A stretch of DNA of 64,000 nucleotides. It comes from Ephydatia muelleri. Taxonomy: Eukaryota; Porifera; Demospongiae; Spongillida; Spongillidae. A model generated the notes under the pieces. The model was given only the letters and a program-made list of their open reading frames with translations, did no database searches and was not told where the DNA came from. Position numbers and translations under genes: made by a program. Positions 61,101 to 64,000 of this stretch are shown here, piece by piece (the stretch's first letter is position 1; the number at the start of each line of letters is the position of its first letter). The stretch is from contig JABACO010000004.1 of the NCBI GenBank assembly GCA_013339895.1, forward strand, positions 7,079,582 to 7,143,581, written 5' to 3'.

Positions 61101-63260
61101 AGCAATTATGTTTGAAATTTTAAAAAATAACATTGACATTGCAAAGGTTAGGGGACAGGCATATAATGAGACAGGCTCCATGTCATTAGAACAAGTACCA
61201 TAGGTGTGCGAAGCAGGATTATATTATTTGCACCTCTAGTATTATATATTCACTGCCGTAGTCATGTCCTCTACCTTAGTATAGCTGCTGCTTGTAAAGT
61301 ACCTTCCATTCTAAATATGGTAGATTATATCAATGAAACTTACCTTATTTTGACCTGTCTCCTAAAAGACAAATTTTTTTGAACATGTTTTGTTACAATG
61401 TGCATCAGAGTCAATGAAAACAGAATTTTCAGGCCTATTCAAAATTCACTGCGTTTAACAGCACACTTGCTATGAAACGTTTTATGAGTTTTATAAATAC
61501 ATGTGTCTATGTTTAGAAGCTATTGTGGATTGTAGTGCACATGCTGAGCTGAACCTAACTGATGGTACCTGGGAATGGGATTCTGAAAGTAAAGTTAAAG
61601 CCCAAGGACTTCTTCAAGTATTAAAGTCATCACAAATGGAGAAGTGGACATGGCATGGATGATGGAACCGGCCTCCCTCATTTTCCTCACTGATGTGGCT
61701 TTATTATTTTCCAAAAGTGTTCATTTCAATGCAACTATATATTTTTGTCTAAGTGTAATATATTATTAAACAAAAAGCACAGAATATTAATGACATACCT
61801 TACAGCTAAGAATGTTCTTGAAAAAGTAAAACTTGTTACTGTTAATTTACAAATAAGGGACATTGATATTGTTGAAGCCTACAAAATGATAGACTACACA
61901 GACAGTGATATAAAAGACCTTAGAAAAAATGTGGAAAGAGAGTTTCACATATAGTTTCAGGACGGTTAGAGGATTGCTGATGAAATCGGAGCAGATATCA
62001 CAGTTCCGAGACTTGTTGGAAGACAAGTACATCGTCCTAATGCCATTCCAGGTCATTCCACATTCCACTCCTAGACCTAATGTAGCAATACCATTTATAG
62101 ATCACCTAAATCACTAGATACAATGTAGAAAATAGAGTTGATTATCAAGTATTTAGGCTAGTTCCTGCATCAATATTAAATAATAATGATGTGCACGGAT
62201 TAGCAACCAAATCTTTGTTCTAGGAGATTGACATACCAACCCCATCATCACTTCTCTCAGCTTTGAAGAATGCACATGATCTACCAAGTGATCTACATTC
62301 TACATTTGACAGATAGTGATGTAATTCCAAACATCCCCATTTTACTGACCATAGTATCTAATAACAAGTGCTGAAGCTGAAAGATTGTTTTCAGGACTAC
62401 GACGGATCAAAAGCTATCTGTGGAGCCGAATGACTGAGGAGAGGCTAGTTGGATTAGCTCTTATACATATCCATAGTGAAATGGACATCAATATTGAACA
62501 AATCCATGATTTCTAGTAAACACAAAAGAAGAATTTTTTCTATCACGCATTTTGTATTAGTAAACATATAGACTTGTATGTATTTTTGGTGTAATTGTGA
62601 CATGTCCTCTACATTCAAGTTGCACCCTCCCCTATAGCAGCACTCCACCATAGCTCAGCACTATTTATAGCACTCCCTCAAAGCAATTTGTTTTGTGTAC
62701 TTGTTTTCAAGGTTAATGGTGTGAAAAGCTACATGTAATCATTAATGAATATAATTATCCATTTGATATCGGTGTGTGCATAGATATTCCAGTCTAATAT
62801 CTATGGTGTGTGGGTAAGAAAAAATTAAAAGTTCAGCACTTCCCTCTATCTTGAATACTGGATGTGCATGTGCATGTTACATCTCTCCCACATACCCCTA
62901 GTTCGACGCGGCACCTTCCCCACCTATGCGGACCACACACCCCTCGTCGAATTCCTGGGCGGACTGGCGCCCCATGATTTGGACCCACAGATGGTGCTTG
63001 GCACATAGGCCCCACCAGGCCACCCCACCACTGTCTTCCCCTAGCTACGTGCATCCAAAATAATAGTGGTACGTACCTCGAATCGGTTGAGCGTTATAAC
63101 CTCTTTATCGTGATCGCCGGTCGCATACGCTCCTAATCAAAAAGAAAACAGAGTTAAAGCAATTGCACACATGCCGTCTCTCTGGTGGGAGAATTGAGAG
63201 CGTACCTCCGTACAAGTTCAAAATGCAGAAAACTACAACAATAGTATAAGAGTGCGCCAT
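22919..63260 (-). CDS. Receptor-like ankyrin-repeat pseudokinase (split gene, about 790 aa)
   Basis: Assembled by hand from minus-strand exons with GT-AG sites and matching phases. High to low coordinates: signal-like exon 63,206-63,260; optional exon 63,077-63,132; half ankyrin 58,905-59,059; ankyrin exons 56,304-56,405, 54,533-54,634, 46,885-46,983, 46,352-46,453, 38,423-38,524, 31,246-31,344, 27,676-27,774 and 27,523-27,594; coiled coil 24,432-24,702; membrane helix 24,166-24,234; 20-nt exon 24,029-24,048; last exon 22,919-23,953 with heptad coiled coil and kinase domain. The predicted order is signal, about eight ankyrin units, stalk, membrane helix, coiled coil, kinase fold. The kinase lacks the HRD Asp, so I infer a scaffold or allosteric partner rather than an enzyme. 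All phases fit except the join from the optional exon. Introns carry most of the window's transposons. Confidence 0.8.
24029..24048 (-). CDS. 20-nt microexon after the membrane helix
   Basis: Acceptor TTCAAG/TAATG and donor GAG/GTTAG. It completes a Val codon with the last base of the helix exon and adds MNKLSE. Without it, the helix exon (phase 1) cannot join the last exon (phase 0) in frame, which supports its reality. Confidence 0.65.
24166..24234 (-). CDS. Transmembrane-helix exon
   Basis: 69 nt, acceptor ATGCAG/GGCC and donor CGAG/GTGAG. Read in the phase set by the upstream exon it gives [20 protein letters not shown] then CYR: one hydrophobic helix followed by a positive stop-transfer residue. 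In the other two frames it has stops or no such pattern. Confidence 0.8.
24432..24702 (-). CDS. Extracellular-side coiled-coil stalk exon
   Basis: About 90 codons rich in Q, E, L and K with heptad spacing ([41 protein letters not shown]). Four Cys are present. Acceptor ATGAAG/GAGGAG at phase 0; the donor CAAG/GTGAAG leaves one base, the phase the membrane exon needs. A second donor 39 nt downstream (ACC/GTAAGG) would put a stop into the helix exon. Confidence 0.75.
24703..27522. other. Intron of the pseudokinase gene; no exon recognised
   Basis: Holds the GA/CT tract pair (26,831-27,075) and short unrecognised open frames (for example 26,102-26,287, and 26,909-27,283, which runs through the CT tract). 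No domain seen. Confidence 0.45.
26831..27075. repeat. (GA)n tract followed by (CT)n tract
   Basis: 26,831-26,911 is almost pure GA. After about 25 bp of mixed sequence, 26,935-27,075 is CT/CTCG-rich. The two tracts are imperfect reverse complements, so they can fold on each other or form triplex-type structures. Confidence 0.85.
27523..27594 (-). CDS. Ankyrin exon E (last, half repeat)
   Basis: 24 codons: [13 protein letters not shown] and a charged end MKYKIH. Acceptor GACATAG/AATGG, donor ACAT/GTACGT, phase 0. It looks like the capping half of a terminal ankyrin unit. If the donor is not used, the frame stops four codons later. Confidence 0.65.
27676..27774 (-). CDS. Ankyrin exon D
   Basis: 33 codons, one canonical repeat [20 protein letters not shown] with the TPLHLAA core. 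Phase 0 at both ends, acceptor CAACAG, donor ATG/GTGAGT. Confidence 0.9.
28500..28690 (+). mobile_element. Ty3/gypsy reverse-transcriptase fragment
   Basis: The + frame reads [20 protein letters not shown] with further RT-like residues ([13 protein letters not shown]), the 'FTKLDL..AY' region of gypsy-type RT. It is too short and broken to be active. Confidence 0.6.
29395..29570. repeat. Dispersed repeat, inverted copy of 58,285-58,450
   Basis: For example ATAGAACTGGAGGCAGAG and CAGCAATGCTTTGGAGGTTG here appear as reverse complements at the partner site. Probably fragments of one transposon in two introns of the same gene. Confidence 0.75.
29640..30480. mobile_element. Ty3/gypsy integrase fragments arranged as an inverted repeat
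   Basis: [18 protein letters not shown] on + (about 29,735-29,790) and [20 protein letters not shown] on - (about 30,070-30,135) are two copies of the same integrase segment in opposite orientation. A block of about 80 bp around AGTTTATCAAATAAATC is also repeated in tandem (about 29,788-29,870 and 29,891-29,972), and a third inverted part lies at about 30,265-30,320. The + frame 30,262-30,462 continues with an integrase-like [15 protein letters not shown]. None is intact. Confidence 0.7.
31246..31344 (-). CDS. Ankyrin exon C' (second module)
   Basis: 33 codons: [20 protein letters not shown] then [13 protein letters not shown]. Phase 0 at both ends. By my count it differs from exon C (46,885-46,983) at 7 of 99 bases. 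Confidence 0.9.
32060..33480 (+). mobile_element. Decayed Ty3/gypsy pol: RNase H end and integrase
   Basis: Read across frames: [20 protein letters not shown] (RNase H end), [20 protein letters not shown] (integrase zinc-binding region), [13 protein letters not shown], a DGL-type core segment near 32,940, and a C-terminal chromodomain-side segment [20 protein letters not shown]. Many stops and frameshifts; no LTR recognised. Confidence 0.75.
33694..33793 (+). repeat. 5' LTR of the gypsy element
   Basis: About 100 bp, TG...CA. It lacks about 38 bp present in the 3' LTR (around CTTGCGCGCATGCATAGG). It is followed by TTGGCGTAGTCGAC, where a primer-binding site is expected. Confidence 0.85.
37916..38053 (+). 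repeat. 3' LTR of the gypsy element
   Basis: About 138 bp, preceded by the purine-rich AAGAAATGGGGGTTG (polypurine tract). It shares TCCTTTTTCGTGTGGTGTGC and the TATAAA-like ATATATAAATCTTGTGATAT/TTTATAAAATC region with the 5' LTR. Confidence 0.88.
38423..38524 (-). CDS. Ankyrin exon B' (second module)
   Basis: 34 codons: [20 protein letters not shown] then [14 protein letters not shown]. Phase 0. By my count 5 of 102 bases differ from exon B (54,533-54,634). Confidence 0.92.
38770..39420 (+). mobile_element. Ty3/gypsy protease-end and reverse-transcriptase fragment
   Basis: [17 protein letters not shown] (the region after the protease in gypsy elements) is followed after a small GA repeat by RT pieces: [20 protein letters not shown] (polymerase DD motif), KCALFQKEI and [18 protein letters not shown]. 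Broken by frameshifts. Confidence 0.75.
39425..39625. mobile_element. GC-rich inverted-repeat insertion
   Basis: An abrupt GC-rich block (GGGGGCACCCCTCCCACCCC, GGGGCCTGGGGCTCCGCCCC) followed by an A-rich end cuts off the RT fragment above. The style is that of a small non-autonomous element; a similar G/C-rich block lies at 44,395-44,500. Ends not resolved. Confidence 0.45.
40270..41990 (-). mobile_element. hAT-type transposase remnant (TTF zinc finger, DUF4371-like), nearly full length
   Basis: On the minus strand, in order: a TTF-finger-like segment FTNWRDAT and [14 protein letters not shown] (about 41,690-41,770), [16 protein letters not shown] (about 41,560), [15 protein letters not shown], then [20 protein letters not shown] and [17 protein letters not shown] (about 41,370-41,150). 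A later region has [20 protein letters not shown] (about 40,440). These match ZMYM1-like, DUF4371-containing hAT transposases from memory. Frameshifts separate the pieces and the C-terminal dimerisation part is not seen. Confidence 0.8.
42162..42425 (-). mobile_element. Ty3/gypsy RNase H fragment
   Basis: [20 protein letters not shown] is the hallmark of gypsy RNase H. It is directly abutted by integrase in the opposite orientation (42,590 onward). Confidence 0.75.
42590..43420 (+). mobile_element. Ty3/gypsy integrase fragment
   Basis: [20 protein letters not shown] (zinc-binding part), then after a frameshift [34 protein letters not shown] (core DNG) and SPYHPATN, and a C-terminal segment [15 protein letters not shown]. 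Broken by stops; no LTR seen. Confidence 0.8.
43540..44140 (-). mobile_element. hAT transposase C-terminal fragment
   Basis: On the minus strand the dimerisation motif reads [20 protein letters not shown] then RSTMTQEK (about 43,690-43,575). Upstream are [16 protein letters not shown] and [15 protein letters not shown]. This belongs to the ZMYM1-like hAT group and is a different copy from the one at 40,270-41,990. Confidence 0.8.
44395..44520. repeat. Poly-G / poly-C block
   Basis: GGGGGGGGGGGGGG followed within 20 bp by CCCCCCCCCCC, then a GGAAG-rich end. It can fold back on itself. Similar in style to 39,425-39,625 and 55,071-55,334. Confidence 0.7.
45190..46005. mobile_element. Foldback/MITE-like element with arms of about 110 bp
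   Basis: The left arm (about 45,190-45,310) contains TATATCGACTAGGTTTTAGC and TTGATTTTCATTTTATGAGT. The right arm (about 45,895-46,005) is its imperfect reverse complement. The interior has no recognisable protein. It lies in the intron between ankyrin exons A' and B'. Confidence 0.75.
46199..46266. repeat. Short tandem duplication (38-bp unit)
   Basis: GGTAACTGAAAGACTGTTTA is repeated directly once with a period of 38 bp, just downstream of ankyrin exon A' in gene orientation. Confidence 0.85.
46352..46453 (-). CDS. Ankyrin exon A' (second module)
   Basis: 34 codons: [20 protein letters not shown] then [14 protein letters not shown]. Acceptor TTTCAG, donor AAA/GTGAGA, phase 0. Related to exon A (56,304-56,405) but more diverged than B/B' or C/C'. 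Confidence 0.9.
46885..46983 (-). CDS. Ankyrin exon C (first module)
   Basis: 33 codons: [20 protein letters not shown] then [13 protein letters not shown]. Acceptor ATTCAG, donor TGG/GTGAGT, phase 0. Confidence 0.9.
46984..48574. other. Intron sequence without recognisable gene or repeat
   Basis: AT-rich, with no domain-bearing frame. It ends where the gypsy fragment begins. Confidence 0.4.
48575..50015 (+). mobile_element. 5'-truncated Ty3/gypsy element: integrase and 3' LTR
   Basis: The + frames 48,651-49,034 and 49,028-49,441 overlap and together give [30 protein letters not shown] (zinc finger), the core ([45 protein letters not shown] with its Glu) and [21 protein letters not shown] tail to 49,855 is broken by stops. 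A purine tract AAGAAAGGGAGA precedes TGTAGTGGTG at 49,859, the likely start of the 3' LTR, which may end near 50,014. The integrase reading is nearly intact, so this copy is younger than its neighbours. No 5' LTR was found. Confidence 0.85.
50016..50767. other. Intron sequence, nothing recognised
   Basis: An 85-codon open frame (50,327-50,584) shows no domain or hydrophobic pattern that I can name. Confidence 0.4.
50915..51390. repeat. Minisatellite, about 54-bp unit, roughly eight variants
   Basis: The units contain GTGTCCAGAGGGGGTTCAAT, GGTAATGTCCTA and TCCTACATCGAGAT with internal variation, including a TTTCAAAGGTAATGGTATCC variant repeated twice. Confidence 0.85.
51430..52210 (+). mobile_element. 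LTR-retrotransposon 5' region and gag-like fragment
   Basis: TTTGGTGTCAGAAGTGAGAT (51,437) is the kind of primer-binding/leader sequence that follows a 5' LTR. A frame from 51,498 gives [20 protein letters not shown] and continues through stops as repeated K/R/Q/E-rich coiled coil, typical of the start of sponge gypsy gag. It ends without a recognisable pol. Confidence 0.6.
52780..53480 (-). mobile_element. Ty3/gypsy integrase C-terminal fragment
   Basis: On the minus strand: [11 protein letters not shown] and [13 protein letters not shown], then [20 protein letters not shown] and [13 protein letters not shown], and finally a [12 protein letters not shown] chromodomain-side segment (about 52,950). 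Stops and frameshifts are present. Confidence 0.8.
53880..54450 (+). mobile_element. Ty3/gypsy gag end and protease start
   Basis: [20 protein letters not shown] (capsid end), a CCHC zinc knuckle [14 protein letters not shown] (54,209 onward), then [20 protein letters not shown], the aspartic-protease start with the active-site DTG altered to DTR. Frameshifts present. Confidence 0.8.
54533..54634 (-). CDS. Ankyrin exon B (first module)
   Basis: 34 codons: [20 protein letters not shown] then [14 protein letters not shown]. Acceptor TTGCAG, donor GCT/GTAAGT, phase 0. Confidence 0.92.
54862..56262. mobile_element. 1.4-kb hAT-style non-autonomous element rich in AGTTAAGTT
   Basis: The left end TAGTGATGGGATAGTTAA is matched inverted at the right end (GTTAACTATCCCAACACTA). 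Both ends carry many copies of AGTTAAGTT/AACTTAACT (54,890-55,030 and 56,080-56,250). TIRs beginning (T/C)AGTGTTGGG are common in hAT elements from memory. A clear 8-bp target duplication was not seen. The poly-G/poly-C foldback (55,071-55,334) sits inside. Confidence 0.7.
55071..55334. repeat. Foldback of 57 G and 28 C with flanking inverted repeat
   Basis: 55,071-55,127 is pure G and is followed by GCAAAAAAAACTGTG. About 155 bp later the complementary CACAGGTTTTTTTGC precedes a pure C run (55,307-55,334). So the homopolymers are the outer ends of an inverted-repeat insertion of about 264 bp. Confidence 0.85.
56304..56405 (-). CDS. Ankyrin exon A (first module)
   Basis: 34 codons: [20 protein letters not shown] then [14 protein letters not shown]. 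Acceptor ACACAG, donor AGT/GTGAGG, phase 0. Confidence 0.9.
57972..58170. repeat. Dispersed repeat, copy 2 (partner at 4066-4235)
   Basis: Shares GACAGATACTCCGATTCTCA and AGAAGCAATGTGT with the copy near the start of the window. Confidence 0.75.
58285..58450. repeat. Dispersed repeat, inverted partner of 29,395-29,570
   Basis: CAACCTCCAAAGCATTGCTG and GCCTCCAGTTCTATGAAATT are the complements of the earlier copy. Confidence 0.75.
58905..59059 (-). CDS. Half-ankyrin exon before exon A
   Basis: About 51 codons: [41 protein letters not shown]. The end has the second-helix and loop pattern of an ankyrin unit and runs in phase 0 into exon A. Donor CAG/GTCAGC. Acceptor TTTAAG/GAACTG, which requires one base from the preceding exon. 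Confidence 0.75.
59060..60599. other. Intron; small hairpin near 59,090-59,180, otherwise nothing recognised
   Basis: CCCCAGTGTCGGGGTGATGG and, about 60 bp on, CATCACCCTGCCACTGGGG are partly complementary, a small foldback. No coding feature is recognised. Confidence 0.4.
60600..62520 (+). mobile_element. hAT-type transposase remnant, nearly full length
   Basis: Pieces on +, in order: [20 protein letters not shown] (about 60,990), a [14 protein letters not shown] segment corresponding to 'CRGQ.YDGA.NMSG' (about 61,145), [20 protein letters not shown] (about 61,860), [20 protein letters not shown] (about 61,995), and the dimerisation motif [20 protein letters not shown] then [17 protein letters not shown] (about 62,358-62,475). 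Order and motifs match DUF4371/Dimer_Tnp_hAT transposases. Many stops. It lies in an upstream intron of the pseudokinase gene, opposite in orientation. Confidence 0.85.
62880..63055. other. GC-rich island just upstream of the first intron donor region
   Basis: Clearly richer in G and C than its surroundings, with GTTCGACGCGGCACCTTCCC and CTGGGCGGACTGGCGCCCC. A minus frame (62,833-63,054) and a + frame ([14 protein letters not shown]) cross it, and neither is recognised. It could be a mobile-element piece, or an intron regulatory region of the gene that starts at 63,260. Confidence 0.4.
63077..63132 (-). CDS. Optional second exon of the pseudokinase gene
   Basis: Acceptor GATTAG/GAGCG and a strong donor GAG/GTACGT. 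In phase with exon 1 it gives [18 protein letters not shown]. It ends in phase 0, while the next recognised exon (58,905-59,059) needs phase 1, so an unseen exon, a weak alternative donor (GGTAC/GTACCA) or alternative splicing must be involved. Confidence 0.5.
63206..63260 (-). CDS. First exon of the pseudokinase gene (signal-like peptide)
   Basis: ATG at 63,260 in a favourable context (CCATGG). It encodes [19 protein letters not shown], a hydrophobic core ending in small residues; donor GGAG/GTACGC, phase 1. The phase matches exon 63,077-63,132 and also, directly, exon 58,905-59,059. I infer a secretory signal peptide; a signal anchor is the alternative. Confidence 0.65.
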
Positions 63261-64000
63261 GGTTGAGTGTTTGCACAAATCACGTGAGGAATATAGTTGT
63301 AATATGCTGCTGGAAACTGGGTGTACAATTAGACAATTTACGGTATCAAGTGACGCCTCATTATAGCTTCAAAGCTTACCACGACTCACCAGAAACTGCA
63401 AAAATTAAATCAAACTCATGCACTGTACTTAATTTCTTATCATGCCCACTCTACACGCATAGTCACATGAAATGGATTAGTCTCGTACCCAGACTCAGAT
63501 TCTCAACAGCTGCGGATGGAATCCATCCCGCTACGTGGAAAGTGGGTCTGGCTCAACTTTTTGGTTCTCGAGTGTTACGCAATCTTTGAAATGGGGTGTC
63601 GTTTTGTGTCGTCATAAACTAATTACCCCGTTGTCATTATCGTTGCGGAATGAATGTACTCTACATTGATATCGACCCAGAACTCTGGCTAGGAATTGAA
63701 TATCAAAATTCTACTTTCCCTGTTACAATAGTATTTGTAAGCTTTTTAAGATTTATCAAAACATAAGAACAGCTAGTTATAAAATCAATTAATTAACGTT
63801 CTTTACGACAACAAATTTTATTTTTAGTACCTGTATGAGTAGAGAGTTAATTGTCGTATATACAAAAATATCTCTTTTTATATAATTTTTAGTTTCGATT
63901 CCATGTATTGATTGTTACGCATGCGCATTGCGGCAGCGTCATCGCGTTACTAAAAATGGCTCATACATCAGGGACCAGACACCTGACTTTGTAGTCCCCA
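63261..64000. other. Upstream flank (possible promoter region) of the pseudokinase gene
   Basis: No gene recognised. It contains AGTCTCGTACCCAGACTCAG (63,479 onward), an end motif shared with the palindrome at 11,212-11,273. No clear TATA or initiator can be assigned. Confidence 0.4.

Noticed and set aside
63481..63600. Coding exon on + near the window end
   Set aside because: A 108-codon frame ends here, but the sequence starts with the dispersed GTCTCGTACCCAGACTC repeat motif and shows no domain.
1..64000. tRNA, rRNA or CRISPR features
   Set aside because: I looked for GTTCGAATC-type T-arms with matching acceptor stems and for regularly spaced identical repeats with unique spacers, and found none that holds up. 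The regular repeats present are microsatellites and a minisatellite.

Overview
The window looks like metazoan nuclear DNA, most likely from a sponge (Porifera). That assignment is an inference from gene content. It contains a TRAF C-terminal (MATH) domain, a tandem pair of one-Ig/one-FN3 membrane proteins, ankyrin repeats joined to a sponge-style kinase whose catalytic loop resembles 'HRDVSS', GT-AG introns, many Ty3/gypsy and hAT remnants, and abundant microsatellites. There is no sign of bacterial organisation. I found no tRNA, rRNA or CRISPR array.

Layout. Positions 1-767 hold the 3' end of a TRAF-like gene on +. From 768 to about 11,200 I see no convincing gene; this stretch holds microsatellites, a segmental duplication (3.7-4.8 kb repeated at 6.9-8.0 kb), dispersed inverted-repeat elements and a 210-bp CCCT array. 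From 11,378 to 14,873 on + is a three-exon gene for a small Ig-FN3 membrane protein. A 2.1-kb DNA transposon with perfect 32-bp terminal inverted repeats and a 5-bp target duplication sits exactly at the end of its signal-peptide exon. From about 16.4 to 21.7 kb is a second, decaying Ig-FN3 paralogue whose intron holds a broken transposon.

The rest of the window (22,919-63,260, minus strand) is occupied by one large split gene, which I assembled from exon reading frames, splice sites and phases. In order it encodes a hydrophobic signal-like N-terminus, about eight ankyrin units (roughly one exon each, all phase 0), a coiled-coil stalk, one transmembrane helix, a cytoplasmic coiled coil made of 13 uninterrupted heptads, and a kinase domain. 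The kinase has lost the catalytic Asp (HRD to HRY) and the Gly of DFG, so it should be a receptor-like pseudokinase with ankyrin repeats on the outer side. Six ankyrin exons form two copies of a three-exon module. The gene's introns are crowded with Ty3/gypsy pieces (one with both LTRs, a polypurine tract and a target duplication), three hAT-type transposase remnants, several inverted-repeat elements and a poly-G/poly-C foldback.

Functional reading (inference): the TRAF-like protein, the Ig-FN3 membrane proteins and the receptor-like pseudokinase would all fit cell-surface recognition and signalling. Nothing in the sequence proves that they act together.
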